NCBI RefSeq assembly: GCF_000993825.1
Contig: NZ_CP011114.1
Coordinates: forward strand, 4,216,001 to 4,280,000
DNA: 64,000 bases
Source of the DNA: Paenibacillus durus ATCC 35681
GTDB taxonomy: Bacteria > Bacillota > Bacilli > Paenibacillales > Paenibacillaceae
Reading direction: 5' to 3'
Positions 46,507 through 55,195 of the stretch are shown piece by piece. A program made the translations under genes and the position numbers. Each line of letters starts with the position of its first letter. The stretch's first letter is position 1. A model generated the notes under the pieces. That model was not told where the DNA came from. It did not search any database and saw only the letters and a list, made by a program, of their open reading frames with translations.

Positions 46507-46955
46507 AGCAGACTGGATATTCACGACCGGGAAATCCAGGTGGTAAATCGACTTTGGGGCTCGAAACCAAATCAGAGCTTGACGAAGTCCGTTCGAGCGT
46601 GAAAAAAGATATCGGTCGCCGCGGCAGGACAGCAGGGGTTTCAATAAATGGGCTCTACAGGCATGCGCAGCGGGCAGTGGTCAGACTCCATGCGGCGGTC
46701 CATCATGCGGTTCATCGCTGCGCAGAGGATGATGGGACAACGTGTCCGTTTGACCAGACGGAACAGGAGGTTTTTTCCTGAAAATCTGCAGGTTTTCTTG
46801 GCGAATTTCGCCAGGGAAAATGAAACGGATGCGAATGTGCAGCTACTTGAGGGTTGCACTCCGGAACAGGAAGAAGGGATGTGAAATGCCTGCAGATTCG
46901 CAGGAAATGAGTTAAGGAGGGGAGTTTTGCGGAAAAAAGCTGCACTTTCTCCTAG
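46507..46955. other. Non-coding accessory stretch left of the IS
   Basis: About 450 bases without a credible gene. It holds an inverted repeat pair (46774-46907) and a short hairpin GGCGAA-T-TTCGCC near 46799-46814. Short open frames here lack a ribosome binding site and a recognisable composition. Confidence 0.5.
46774..46907. repeat. Inverted repeat pair with CTGCAG core
   Basis: TTTCCTGAAAATCTGCAGG (46774-46792) and CCTGCAGATTCGCAGGAAA (46889-46907) are reverse complements at 17 of 19 positions. They flank about 96 bases, so it resembles a small MITE-like or hairpin element. Confidence 0.5.
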
Positions 46956-47014
46956 GCCCCCTAATTAAACTGGAGTCCTCCCACCCAATAATTTAAACTG
47001 GAGCTAAGGGGGAG

Positions 47015-47344
47015 ATGACGAGGATGGGAAAGAGGCTGAAAGAGGAAGAACGGCTTAAAGTTGTTAAGGAAGCGTTAGCTGGAGTTAAGGTGGGGGTATT
47101 ATCCCGCATGTATGACATCCATCCAGAAACCATACGCGGGTGGATTAGGGATCATCGTGACTCCATTCCACCCGAAGATATTCCGGTTGCAGATGAGCAT
47201 CTTCAAGAACTTCAGCGACTACAGGATGTGGAACAGCGCTACGAAAAGGCCATGAAGGTGCTCGGGGAAAAAGAACTGGAGCTTGAGATTCTGCGAGAAC
47301 TGCTAAAAAAGAAAGACCCCGCTTATCCGAAAAATTCGAAGTAG
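47015..47344 (+). CDS. IS3-family transposase OrfA
   Basis: A 109-residue helix-turn-helix protein that binds the element ends. The N-terminal HTH_Tnp_1-like domain runs KEEERLKVVKEALAGVKVGV and is followed by MYDIHPETIRGWIRDHR. A C-terminal leucine-zipper helix (LQRLQDVEQRYEKAMKVLGE, then LEILRELLKKK) follows. The A-AAA-AAG slip site near its end lets some ribosomes shift back one base into the orfB frame, making an OrfAB fusion. AGGGGGAGA precedes the start. Confidence 0.92.
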   Translation: MTRMGKRLKEEERLKVVKEALAGVKVGVLSRMYDIHPETIRGWIRDHRDSIPPEDIPVADEHLQELQRLQDVEQRYEKAMKVLGEKELELEILRELLKKKDPAYPKNSK

Positions 47345-47366
47345 CAGACCTATTTATTAAGCGGGG
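47305..47366 (+). other. Programmed -1 frameshift signal in the IS
   Basis: The slippery heptamer A-AAA-AAG (47305-47311) lies in the right phase relative to orfA. A 9-bp stem follows: CCCCGCTTA (47317-47325) pairs with TAAGCGGGG (47358-47366). The -1 frame is open from the slip site through the GTG of orfB. Confidence 0.88.
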
Positions 47367-47373
47367 GGAACCG

Positions 47374-48276
47374 GTGGCATGGGTTCTGCGCATCCTTGGA
47401 TTATCCGAATCGACGTACTACGATCGTAAAAAACGAGCTGCCCGTCCGGCAACAAAACGCCCACCAGAAGGCCAGATGGGGCGTCCGGTGCCGGGCTACT
47501 CCTTCACGGTTACGGGAGAGAAAGTCAGTGACGAACAAATCAAGGAATGGCTGCTTGAGCTCCTCGAAGGCGAAGAGCATGTCTATGGCTACAAACTTCT
47601 TGCGCAATGTATTCGTAACCGGTACAGCGTAAAGCTGAACAAGAAGAAAGGATATCGCTTGTGTAAAGAGCTAGGGATTCTTCAGCAATCCCGTAAGCGC
47701 CTCCCCTCACATCCACGCCGGCTTCCCAAGAACCGGGTCGTCACAGGGTCCAACCAGTTGTGGCAAATGGACATCAAGTACGGCTACATCATCGGCCAGG
47801 AACGTTTCTTTTTCGTGCTTAGTATCATTGATGTATTTGACCGTGTCGTGGTCCAGCAGTACAGAGGACCCGTATGTGAGGCCAAACATGCGGTCCAAAC
47901 CCTATGGCGAGCGCTACAGAGTCGTCTCCAATCCGGAGAAGTCATGCCCGTGATTCGAACGGACAACGGGCCGCAATTCGTCAGCAAGTTATTTGGAGAT
48001 ACCTGTGAAAGCCTGGACATGATTCACGAACGCATCCCGCCGCGGACACCGAATATGAATGCCTACATTGAATCCTTTCATAGCTTAATGGAACGCGATC
48101 TGTTCAGCAAAAGAGAGTTCATGACCTTCGACGAAGCCTATGAGGCCCTCGATCAATATATGGACTTCTACAACAACCGCAAGATGCATGGCAGCTTGAA
48201 ATTAATGCCTCCAGCGAAGTTTTCAGAGTGGGTTAAAACGCTGGAAGACTCATCGACATTTCATAAAGCCATGTAA
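47374..48276 (+). CDS. IS3-family transposase OrfB (DDE integrase)
   Basis: A 300-residue catalytic part of the transposase. It begins with GTG at 47374, but in the OrfAB fusion it is read from 47308. After an HTH_21-like region (EEHVYGYKLLAQCIRNRY) comes the rve integrase domain with the DDE triad: WQMDIKYG (Asp), IRTDNGPQFVS (Asp) and PNMNAYIESFHSLMERD (Glu 35 residues on). The C-terminus YMDFYNNRKMHGSLKLMPP is typical. No stop or deletion breaks it, so the element may still be active. Confidence 0.93.
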   Translation: MAWVLRILGLSESTYYDRKKRAARPATKRPPEGQMGRPVPGYSFTVTGEKVSDEQIKEWLLELLEGEEHVYGYKLLAQCIRNRYSVKLNKKKGYRLCKELGILQQSRKRLPSHPRRLPKNRVVTGSNQLWQMDIKYGYIIGQERFFFVLSIIDVFDRVVVQQYRGPVCEAKHAVQTLWRALQSRLQSGEVMPVIRTDNGPQFVSKLFGDTCESLDMIHERIPPRTPNMNAYIESFHSLMERDLFSKREFMTFDEAYEALDQYMDFYNNRKMHGSLKLMPPAKFSEWVKTLEDSSTFHKAM

Positions 48277-48697
48277 TATCTTGAAATAAAGAGTTATTTT
48301 ACGAACGCTTGTTAATTGTAGGGCATGACTCCGGATTAAAGGGGCCTAGCCGCTGATGCAGTAAACCTCTGCTGCCTGCCGCTGCTGCCGGCTCATATCT
48401 TGCGGACTGAACGGCTGTCCGTTGCCGCTGCATGGCAACCTCTGCTCACTGAAGACAACTCTATACGTCGTCATCTGCTGTCGGGTCACATACAAAGCGC
48501 TGATTTTGAACAGATTTAGTGTTGCAGTCCCCTAATCATGAAGCTCGCAGCGTGCGCACCCCTGTATCAATGCAACAGAAGCCCCAACTTCATGCGTAAG
48601 CTAAGTGGGTGGGAGTTTACGCGGAGCCGAATTTTTTTTGCAGAAGGAAAAAATATACATAACGTGGAAAAGGGTAAGCAAAGGAGATGATTGCAGC
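48277..48697. other. Intergenic stretch right of the IS
   Basis: About 420 bases without a credible ORF. It contains the right end of the IS3-like element and the probable IS200/IS605 relic at 48480-48620. Confidence 0.5.
48480..48620 (+). ncRNA. Probable IS200/IS605 (TnpB) right end, omega-RNA-like relic
   Basis: A block with GTGCGCACCCCTGT, then GAAGCCCCAACTT, a short loop with GCGTAAGC, AAGTGGGTGGG and GAGTTTAC resembles the conserved right-end hairpin of IS200/IS605 elements, which also forms the 3' end of the TnpB guide RNA. No tnpB or tnpA frame remains upstream. The call is from pattern memory and needs a covariance search. Confidence 0.4.
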
Positions 48698-49126
48698 ATG
48701 GCTTCTCTTGTCCGCGCTTTACGTAATCCGAACCGATGGCGGAACATCCTGTATACCGTTGGCCTGCCGTTGGTCAGCCTCTTTTTTCATGCCGTCTTCT
48801 TGATGTTTCTGACGGGTTTCGGCGGGTTTGTATTTTTTTTCGGGGCTTCTCCGCATCTATTCTGGGATATTCCTTCAGGGATGCCGACAGGCTGGAGACT
48901 TGCGGTGATTCGGAGCTACATGCTGGCCTTTGGCGCTCTGTACGCGCTCATCTGGTGCGGATATTGGCAGGTGCTGCGCGCGTTGAACGATGGCAAGATC
49001 CGGGCGTTTCCGCTGCATGTGCTGGCCGCCTGGCTGCCGCTTCTCGCGGGGGTCTATTTTGCCGACCCGGTCAATAATCCGAGTGCCATGATTCCGACCC
49101 CGGTCGCCGAAACACCTTTACGATGA
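48698..49126 (+). CDS. Small polytopic membrane protein, unknown function
   Basis: A 142-residue protein with three or four hydrophobic segments (about residues 17-50, 67-90 and 105-120). The ATG at 48698 has AAGGAG about 11 bases upstream; the longer open frame to 48605 has no site. I do not recognise a family. Its stop overlaps the start of the next small membrane protein (ATGA), so both are probably made together. Confidence 0.6.
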   Translation: MASLVRALRNPNRWRNILYTVGLPLVSLFFHAVFLMFLTGFGGFVFFFGASPHLFWDIPSGMPTGWRLAVIRSYMLAFGALYALIWCGYWQVLRALNDGKIRAFPLHVLAAWLPLLAGVYFADPVNNPSAMIPTPVAETPLR

Positions 49127-49338
49127 GCACCGCCTTGATGACCGCTGCGCTGTTCCCTTTTTACTCTATAGCGGTTTACTGGCTGGTATTTCCCCCCTCT
49201 ATCCGGAGGTCACACAAAATAGGCAGGCTTCTCGGACTGTGGATTCTTTTTGCGGCGGCCTGCTTGTTCCTGCAGCCCTTCTTCTGGCATATCGCGCCTT
49301 CAATCTACAAGGGAATCGCTGGCTTTCCGACTCGGTAG
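49123..49338 (+). CDS. Small membrane protein, unknown function
   Basis: A 71-residue protein with two hydrophobic segments (about residues 5-25 and 36-58). It is coupled by a four-base overlap to the membrane protein upstream. I do not recognise a family; the main support is the coupling and membrane composition. Both may be cargo of the accessory stretch. Confidence 0.5.
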   Translation: MSTALMTAALFPFYSIAVYWLVFPPSIRRSHKIGRLLGLWILFAAACLFLQPFFWHIAPSIYKGIAGFPTR

Positions 49339-49421
49339 CGGCAGGCAGAACGGCTGGAAGCAGCAAGACGCAAGGTCAAACAACTTCACCCACCTTGCAA
49401 AAAAAGGCTGGCCTTGGTCCA

Positions 49422-49545
49422 GCGGATCGGTCCGCTGTCCAAAGCCTGCCTGTGAATTTCGGCCGGGGCCCGGCAAATCTGCCGCTGTGCCAAGCTTGCC
49501 ATAAATTCCGCCAGGGCCGCTCGGCGGATCGGTCCGCTGTCCAAG
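49422..49545. repeat. Direct repeat of a 21-base hairpin unit
   Basis: GCGGATCGGTCCGCTGTCCAA occurs at 49422 and 49524. AGCGGA-TCGG-TCCGCT can fold into a short hairpin in the first copy. Confidence 0.65.
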
Positions 49546-49784
49546 CCCACCTGTGGTGTTTTTTCGCTTATGATAATTCCGTATGCAATGAGGCCCCAAT
49601 TCCGCCCCCGGCATCCTTGGCAGAGTGGCATTCGCTCTCTCCACTCACCAAAATCGAAACGAGCCGAAAAGACGAAGCGTAATTTCTCCCTTTTATTTTT
49701 CCAAAAAGTGGCCTCTTACCGAACTAAGCTGGAAAATCTCCCTCTTAATTCGGCGCTTTAGCCGGAAATGAAGAAAAAACAGCG

Positions 49785-49859
49785 AATAAACCGGAGGTTT
49801 TACCGTTTATTGAGCGAGTTATCTTTTTACCAAAAAATAAACCGGAGCTTTTCCCGTTC
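49785..49859. repeat. Direct repeat with AATAAACCGGAG core
   Basis: Two similar units, AATAAACCGGAGGTTTTACC and AATAAACCGGAGCTTTTCCC, lie 52 bases apart. The first can fold on itself (AATAAAC/GTTTATT). Confidence 0.6.
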
Positions 49860-49930
49860 ACTTAGAAATCCGATGCCGGTCCAGGTACGAACGGAATTAT
49901 CCCTTTAACTCATTAGCCGATTACCGGAAA

Positions 49931-50323
49931 TTACTCGCCGACCAACTCACGATAAGCCGCTGCGTCCAGCAATCCGGAAGTAGCCGAAGCGTAGTCCCCC
50001 TCGACTTCCACCTCGTAAATCCAGCCGTCGCCGTATGGCTGCTCGTTCAACAGCTCGGGGCTGTCTTCCAGCGCTTCGTTGACCCGCGTCACCGTTCCCG
50101 ATACCGGAGAATATAATTCGGATACGGTCTTAACCGATTCAATGCTGCCAACGCTGTCCCCGGCGATGACCGCTGTACCGATTTCCGGAAACTCCACGAA
50201 TACGATGTCGCCAAGCAGATGCTGAGCATGGTCGGTAATGCCGACACGCACGATTTTTCCTTCTCCTTGCTGCGCCCATTCATGCTCTTCGCTGTACCGG
50301 AGATTGTCTAGCACTTCACTCAT
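49931..50323 (-). CDS. gcvH: Glycine cleavage system H protein
   Basis: GcvH carries a lipoyl group that takes the aminomethyl group from GcvP and passes it to GcvT and the dihydrolipoyl dehydrogenase. In many Firmicutes it is also a lipoyl relay for other enzymes. The 130-residue protein has the lipoyl-lysine motif GSIESVKTVSEL with Lys65, plus YSEEHEWA at the start and NEQPYGDGWIYEV near the end. The ATG at 50323 has an AGAGGCGG-type site; the 12 upstream codons in frame are unlikely. It reads away from gcvT, on the opposite strand. The riboswitch does not serve it. Confidence 0.95.
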   Translation of the reverse strand: MSEVLDNLRYSEEHEWAQQGEGKIVRVGITDHAQHLLGDIVFVEFPEIGTAVIAGDSVGSIESVKTVSELYSPVSGTVTRVNEALEDSPELLNEQPYGDGWIYEVEVEGDYASATSGLLDAAAYRELVGE

Positions 50324-50447
50324 TTTCGTTAGCCGCCTCTTTTCGTCATTGGGAGTCATAAATTAGTTATAGACTAAGTTATGCCCTTATCGGGTGTCAA
50401 TATATGTGACAAGAAAATAAATTTCGTCCGGTTTTGATCGAATGTTG

Positions 50448-50476
50448 TTGACATCGGGATGGGTTTCCAGTATTAA
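50448..50476 (+). promoter_or_regulatory. Sigma-A promoter for the glycine riboswitch and gcv operon
   Basis: A perfect TTGACA (50448-50453), 17 bases, then TATTAA (50471-50476) stand about 40 bases before the first aptamer. Confidence 0.75.
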
Positions 50477-50515
50477 TGGAGTGAGAATAATCACATACAA
50501 CTGCGAATGATGGCA

Positions 50516-50820
50516 TAGGGAGAGACTGTCCTGCACGGACGGCGCCGAAGGAGTAAGCCTTAATCTAAGGGTGAATCTCTCAGGCAAAAGGACCTCTGCC
50601 GGACGCAACTCTGGAGAGCACCGGAGCTTCATAAGCATACGGTCACCAACGGGGAAACCTGCATTCGGCATAGGGTGCCAAGCCATACGGCAAACAGCGG
50701 CCCATGCTAAGTACCGGACGTTCACAGCCCGGGGCAGGGTAACTTTCAGGTACAAGGGACAGAGCGAAGGACGATGACGCGCATAGGTTGCGCAAATGCG
50801 TCTTTTGCCTGTCCCTTTTT
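50516..50820 (+). promoter_or_regulatory. Tandem glycine riboswitch upstream of gcvT
   Basis: Two glycine aptamers followed by a terminator. Aptamer 1 (about 50516-50620) has the conserved GGGAGAGAC, GCGCCGAAGGAGTAA, GTGAATCTCTCAGGC, AAAAGGAC and CGCAACTCTGGAGAG blocks. Aptamer 2 (about 50640-50765) starts GGTCACCAACGGGGAAACC and closes with AACTTTCAGGTACAAGGGAC. Its middle is longer than in the Bacillus subtilis leader, probably an extended P3 arm. Glycine binding should favour antitermination and turn on gcvT-gcvPA-gcvPB. Confidence 0.93.
50756..50820 (+). terminator. Expression-platform terminator of the glycine riboswitch
   Basis: GGGACAG, GC and GACG arms pair across a long loop with CGTC, GC and CTGTCCC, followed by TTTTT. 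The 5' arm GGGACAGAG is also the 3' side of aptamer 2, as expected for ligand-controlled readthrough. Confidence 0.88.
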
Positions 50821-50921
50821 GCGCTTGCAAAAATAGAGAGGCCGATCCCGCTGTAAGGTTTCGAAAGATGTCTCAGGGGGCAAGCTTCACTTTGTAGGAT
50901 AAAATCATGGGGAGTGACAAC

Positions 50922-52040
50922 ATGGATGCTTTGAAAAGAACGCCTTTTTTCGCTTTCTACTCCGCTTTTCCGGAGTCCAGAAGCATTGATTTCGGCGGCT
51001 GGGAGCTGCCGGTCCAGTTCACCGGCATCCAGAAGGAGCACGAAGCGGTACGCAGCCGGGCGGGATTGTTCGATGTCTCGCATATGGGCGAATTTATGGT
51101 GACGGGCAGCGGCGCCGAAGCGTATTTGCAGCATATGACGACCAACGATGTCGGCAAGCTTGCGGACGGCCAGGCGCAGTATTCGCTGCTCTGCTACCCG
51201 GATGGCGGCACGGTTGATGACCTGCTCGTGTACCGTCTGGGGGAAGGGCGCTACATGCTTGTCGTGAACGCCTCCAACATCGGCAAGGATTTCCAGTGGC
51301 TTCAGGATCATCTGCCGGAGAGCGGCGTAAAGCTTACGGACCGGTCGGATGAAACGCTGCTGCTGGCGGTTCAGGGACCGCATGCGGAAGCGATCATGAG
51401 CGAGGTCACCGATGTGCCGCTGGCCGGTCTGAAGCCGTTCCATTTCGTGGAACGGGCGGTCGTGTGCGGCGTGGAAGTGCTGCTGTCCCGCACAGGCTAC
51501 ACCGGTGAAGACGGCTTCGAGCTGTACGCGCCGATAGACGCCGCAGCGAAGCTCTGGAACGGGCTGCTCGAAGCGGGCAGCGCTCACGGGCTGATGCCAG
51601 CGGGGCTCGGCGCGCGCGACACGCTCCGCTTCGAGGCGAAGCTGCCGCTGTACGGCCAGGAATTGTCGCAGGATATCTCACCGCTCGAAGCCGGGATTGG
51701 CTTCTTCGTGAAGCTGGATAAGGGAGACTTTATCGGCCGCGAAGCGCTCAAGGCCCAGAAGGAGCAGGGTATTCCCCGCCGCTTGGTCGGAATCGAAATG
51801 ATCGACCGGGGCATCCCACGTTCGCATTATCCCGTCTACGCGGACGGGCGGCGGATCGGCGAGATTACGACCGGCACGCAGTCGCCGACGCTGAAGCGGA
51901 ATCTGGGGCTTGCCCTGGTGGAAGCCCGGTACGGCGAAATCGGCATGGAGCTGGAAGTGGAGATACGCGGCAAGCGGCTCAAGGCCGCCGTCGTGAAAGC
52001 CCCTTTCTATGAGAAGAAACGGCAGCGCCTTCCTCTTTAA
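50922..52040 (+). CDS. gcvT: Glycine cleavage system T protein (aminomethyltransferase)
   Basis: GcvT takes the methylene from aminomethyl-lipoyl GcvH to tetrahydrofolate, releasing ammonia. The 372-residue protein has the folate-binding GGWELPVQF start, the [10 protein letters not shown] motif, [37 protein letters not shown] and [18 protein letters not shown]. The GcvT C-terminal barrel ends it ([19 protein letters not shown]). The ATG at 50922 was chosen because GGGGAG lies 8 bases upstream; the ATG at 50907 lies inside that site. It is the first gene of the riboswitch-controlled operon with gcvPA and gcvPB, though a 221-base gap follows. Confidence 0.96.
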   Translation: MDALKRTPFFAFYSAFPESRSIDFGGWELPVQFTGIQKEHEAVRSRAGLFDVSHMGEFMVTGSGAEAYLQHMTTNDVGKLADGQAQYSLLCYPDGGTVDDLLVYRLGEGRYMLVVNASNIGKDFQWLQDHLPESGVKLTDRSDETLLLAVQGPHAEAIMSEVTDVPLAGLKPFHFVERAVVCGVEVLLSRTGYTGEDGFELYAPIDAAAKLWNGLLEAGSAHGLMPAGLGARDTLRFEAKLPLYGQELSQDISPLEAGIGFFVKLDKGDFIGREALKAQKEQGIPRRLVGIEMIDRGIPRSHYPVYADGRRIGEITTGTQSPTLKRNLGLALVEARYGEIGMELEVEIRGKRLKAAVVKAPFYEKKRQRLPL

Positions 52041-52046
52041 GGGGGG

Positions 52047-52172
52047 CATCCGTTTCTCGTAAAAATATAAGACCAGCGACAGGCGTGAAACTTATACTTT
52101 CTTGTATTCAAGAAGAAACGCCTGACGGCGTCCTTGAAGGATGCAAGTGCGTTTCTCGTAGAAATATAAGAA
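52047..52172. repeat. Direct/inverted repeats in the gcvT-gcvPA gap
   Basis: CGTTTCTCGTA(A/G)AAATATAAGA occurs at 52051 and 52151. A partial reverse complement (CTTATA ... AAGAAACG) lies between them at about 52090-52118. The middle arm could pair with either copy. A related unit is at 35621. Confidence 0.65.
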
Positions 52173-52261
52173 CCTGCATGTGCAGGACATAACCTATTCA
52201 TTTAATCAGCTTTATAATTAATCAACTTTATAATTAATCAGACAAGGAGTGAATCCGTAAA

Positions 52262-53614
52262 ATGAAGCATCGTTATCTGCCGATGACCGAGCAGGACCGC
52301 AGCGAAATGCTGGCGGAAATCGGGATTCAGTCCGTGGAGGAGCTATTCGCCGATATTCCCGAAGCCGTGCGCTACAAGGGGCGGCTGCCCATGTCGGAAG
52401 CGCTGGACGAATACGCCCTGCTGCGGCATATGAAGCGTCTGGCGGACAAAAACGCCGACTTCGACAGCCACACCAGCTTCCTGGGCGCGGGTCTCTATGA
52501 TCACCATGTGCCCGTCGTCATTAACCATGTCATTTCCCGTTCGGAATTTTATACGGCTTACACACCTTACCAGCCGGAGATCAGCCAGGGCGAGCTGCAG
52601 GCGATCTTCGAATTTCAGTCGTACATCTGTGAGCTGACCGGCATGAAGGTCGCCAACGCCAGCATGTACGACGGCGCGACGGCCTTGTCCGAGGCGGCGG
52701 TGCTGGCTTCCGGCGCTGCGAAGCGCAAGAAGATCGTCGTCAGCAGCGCTGTCCATCCCGAAGCGCGGCAGGTGCTGAAGACGTCCGCAGCCGGACTTGG
52801 CCTGGAGATCGCCGAGGTCGGCTGCGCGGACGGCGTTACCGATCTCGCCGAGTTGGCGCAGGCGATTGACGGCGACACGGCGGCCGTGCTGGTGCAGTAC
52901 CCGAACTTTTTCGGGTGCATCGAGGACCTGGCCGCCACCCGGAAACTGGCGCATGACGCCAAGGCACTGCTCGTCGTCAGTGCCAATCCCCTTGCCCTCG
53001 GCGTGCTCGAAACGCCGGGCAAGCTTGGCGCCGACATTGTTGTCGGCGACGCTCAGCCGCTCGGCATCAATGCCTCGCTCGGCGGTCCGACCTGCGGCTA
53101 CTTCGCGGTCGCGGAGCATCTCATGCGCCGCATCCCCGGCCGCATCGTCGGCCAGACGGTCGACCGCAGCGGCAAGCGGGGCTTCGTGCTGACGCTTCAG
53201 GCCCGCGAGCAGCATATCCGCCGCGAGAAGGCGACGTCGAATATCTGCTCCAACCAGGCGCTGCTCGCGCTCTGCGCTTCCGTCTACCTGTCCGTCATGG
53301 GCAAGGAAGGCATGCGCGAGGTCGGCGGATTGAATATCCGCAAGAGCCATTACGCCGCCGCCCGTCTCGGAGCCATCCAGGGCGTTCAGGTTGCCTTCGG
53401 CTCACCGTTCTTCAACGAATTCGTGCTGAAGCTGCCGGAGGGCAGCAATCCTAGCGCGGTTAACGCTAAGCTGCTCGGGAAAGGCTTCCTCGGCGGCTAT
53501 GATCTCGGCAAGGATTACCCGGAACTTTCCGGCCATATACTGATTGCCGTCACGGAGAAACGGAGCAAGAGTGAAATCGACGAATTTGCAAGCGCACTGG
53601 AGGGCTGTTTATGA
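52262..53614 (+). CDS. gcvPA: Glycine dehydrogenase (decarboxylating) subunit 1
   Basis: GcvPA is the N-terminal half of the two-subunit P protein, which decarboxylates glycine with pyridoxal phosphate and hands the aminomethyl group to GcvH. The 450-residue protein begins [17 protein letters not shown] and has [43 protein letters not shown] and GGPTCGYFA. It lacks the PLP lysine, which sits in GcvPB. AAGGAG precedes the ATG by about 12 bases. The stop overlaps the gcvPB start by four bases, as needed for equal amounts of the subunits. Confidence 0.96.
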   Translation: MKHRYLPMTEQDRSEMLAEIGIQSVEELFADIPEAVRYKGRLPMSEALDEYALLRHMKRLADKNADFDSHTSFLGAGLYDHHVPVVINHVISRSEFYTAYTPYQPEISQGELQAIFEFQSYICELTGMKVANASMYDGATALSEAAVLASGAAKRKKIVVSSAVHPEARQVLKTSAAGLGLEIAEVGCADGVTDLAELAQAIDGDTAAVLVQYPNFFGCIEDLAATRKLAHDAKALLVVSANPLALGVLETPGKLGADIVVGDAQPLGINASLGGPTCGYFAVAEHLMRRIPGRIVGQTVDRSGKRGFVLTLQAREQHIRREKATSNICSNQALLALCASVYLSVMGKEGMREVGGLNIRKSHYAAARLGAIQGVQVAFGSPFFNEFVLKLPEGSNPSAVNAKLLGKGFLGGYDLGKDYPELSGHILIAVTEKRSKSEIDEFASALEGCL

Positions 53615-55071
53615 AACCGGAACAAAGCCTTATCTTTGAAATAAGCCGTCCCGGACGCGCCGCCTACTCCCTGCCGGAATGCGATATACCGGCGGAGGAA
53701 GGCCTGGATGCGCTGATTCCCGCCGAGCTGCTGCGTAAGCAGCCCGCCGCCCTGCCGGAAGTGTCCGAGGTGGATGTCATCCGCCACTACACCGCTCTGT
53801 CCCGCCGCAACTTCGGCGTCGACAACGGCTTCTACCCGCTCGGCTCATGTACGATGAAATATAATCCGAAGATCAACGAGGATGTCGCCCGCTTCCCGGG
53901 GTTCGCGAAGATCCATCCGTACCAGCCGGAAGAGAGCATCCAAGGCGCGCTGGAGCTGATGCACACGCTGCAAAGCGACCTGGCCGCGCTGACCGGCATG
54001 GACGCCGTATCGCTTCAGCCCGCCGCCGGTGCGCATGGCGAATGGACCGGGCTGATGATGATCCGCGCCTATCATGAAGCCCGCGGCGAGGTCCGGACCA
54101 AGGTCATTGTTCCGGATTCCTCGCACGGCACGAATCCGGCCAGCGCTTCGGCGGCCGGTCTTACGACAGTGACCATTCCTTCTAATGAACAGGGAATGGT
54201 CGATCTGGAGGCGCTGAAGCACGCGGTCGGCAGCGACACCGCTGCGCTCATGCTGACCAACCCGAGCACGCTCGGCCTGTTCGAGACGCAGATTGTCGAA
54301 ATCGCCAAGATCGTGCATGAAGCGGGCGGGCTGCTCTACTATGACGGAGCCAACTCGAACGCGATCATGGGCATCACCCGCCCCGGCGACATGGGCTTCG
54401 ACGTTGTGCATCTTAATCTGCACAAAACGATGAGCACGCCGCATGGCGGCGGCGGTCCGGGCGCCGGTCCGGTCGGCGTCAAGGCGAAGCTGACCCCGTT
54501 CCTGCCTGGCCCCACCGTTGCCAAGGCGGATGACGGCAGCTACTCGCTTCTAGCAGGCGGCCCGCAGTCGATCGGCCGGGTGAAGGCTTACTACGGCAAC
54601 TTCGGCATTCTCGTCCGCGCTTACGCCTACATCCGCACCTACGGTCCGGACGGACTGCGCGAGGTGTCGGAGAACGCCGTGCTGAACGCCAACTATATGC
54701 TGAGCCGCCTCGCGCCGCATTTTGACGTGCCTTACCCTGGCATCTGCAAGCATGAATTCGTCCTGTCCGGCAAAAACCTGAAGCCATACGGCGTGCGCAC
54801 CCTCGATGTCGCCAAACGCCTGCTCGACTTCGGCTACCATCCGCCGACCGTCTACTTCCCGCTCAACGTGGAGGAGTGCATCATGATCGAGCCGACTGAG
54901 ACGGAGAGCAAAGAAACGCTCGACGGCTTCATCGAGACGATGATCCGCATCGTGCAGGAAGCGAAGGAGACGCCGGAAATCGTTCTGAACGCGCCGCATA
55001 CTACGGAAATCAGCCGTCTTGACGAGACGCAGGCTGCGCGGAAGCCCGTGCTGAACTGCTCCTGCGGATAA
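53611..55071 (+). CDS. gcvPB: Glycine dehydrogenase (decarboxylating) subunit 2
   Basis: GcvPB is the catalytic half of the P protein. The PLP-binding lysine is Lys272 in [20 protein letters not shown]. Other landmarks are [38 protein letters not shown] and a closing [13 protein letters not shown]. The 486-residue length is normal. It starts inside the gcvPA stop (ATGA). A strong terminator follows, so the gcvT-gcvPA-gcvPB operon ends here. Sequence and gene order match Bacillus. Confidence 0.97.
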   Translation: MKPEQSLIFEISRPGRAAYSLPECDIPAEEGLDALIPAELLRKQPAALPEVSEVDVIRHYTALSRRNFGVDNGFYPLGSCTMKYNPKINEDVARFPGFAKIHPYQPEESIQGALELMHTLQSDLAALTGMDAVSLQPAAGAHGEWTGLMMIRAYHEARGEVRTKVIVPDSSHGTNPASASAAGLTTVTIPSNEQGMVDLEALKHAVGSDTAALMLTNPSTLGLFETQIVEIAKIVHEAGGLLYYDGANSNAIMGITRPGDMGFDVVHLNLHKTMSTPHGGGGPGAGPVGVKAKLTPFLPGPTVAKADDGSYSLLAGGPQSIGRVKAYYGNFGILVRAYAYIRTYGPDGLREVSENAVLNANYMLSRLAPHFDVPYPGICKHEFVLSGKNLKPYGVRTLDVAKRLLDFGYHPPTVYFPLNVEECIMIEPTETESKETLDGFIETMIRIVQEAKETPEIVLNAPHTTEISRLDETQAARKPVLNCSCG

Positions 55072-55104
55072 GCGGCCGGCAGCGCGTCATTAACCCAATC
55101 TTAG

Positions 55105-55160
55105 TCCCTCTTGAACATCCGGCCGCACATTTCACCGGATGCATCAAGGGGGATTTTTTT
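55105..55160 (+). terminator. Terminator after gcvPB
   Basis: TCCCTCTTG and CATCCGG pair with CCGGATG and CAAGGGGGA, followed by seven Ts. Confidence 0.95.
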
Positions 55161-55195
55161 AGGATAGAGAGGGTTATGCTCCCTGCCTATTAACT

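Larger units (their letters stand above)
46956..48345 (+). mobile_element. IS3-family insertion sequence, apparently intact
   Basis: The element carries orfA (47015-47344), orfB (47374-48276) and a frameshift signal. Its ends are GC-rich and related as inverted repeats: GGCCCC with TGGAGTC on the left, and GACTCCG then GGGGCC on the right. CTAG stands just outside both ends (46952-46955 and 48346-48349). CTAG is its own reverse complement, so it is either a 4-bp target duplication or the outermost part of the repeats. Alternatively the true ends are the TGGAGTC/GACTCCG pair near 46971 and 48333. Length is about 1.39 kb. Confidence 0.85.
49339..49930. other. Repeat-rich intergenic region before gcvH
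   Basis: About 590 bases with no supported gene. It includes two copies of the 21-base hairpin GCGGATCGGTCCGCTGTCCAA at about 49422 and 49524, and two copies of AATAAACCGGAG(G/C)TTTT at 49785 and 49837. Longer plus- and minus-strand open frames over this stretch have no site and no recognisable composition. Confidence 0.55.

Noticed and set aside
46503-46884. Short plus-strand ORFs after the AGE-family gene
   Set aside because: They lack a ribosome binding site, have low-complexity or basic composition and overlap each other in different frames.
50387-51587. Minus-strand open frames over the glycine riboswitch and gcvT
   Set aside because: They are shadows of the RNA leader and gcvT; no start signals or family resemblance are seen.
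52343-53350. A 335-codon minus-strand open frame over gcvPA
   Set aside because: It is antisense to a full-length, recognisable gcvPA in GC-rich DNA, where long shadow frames are common.
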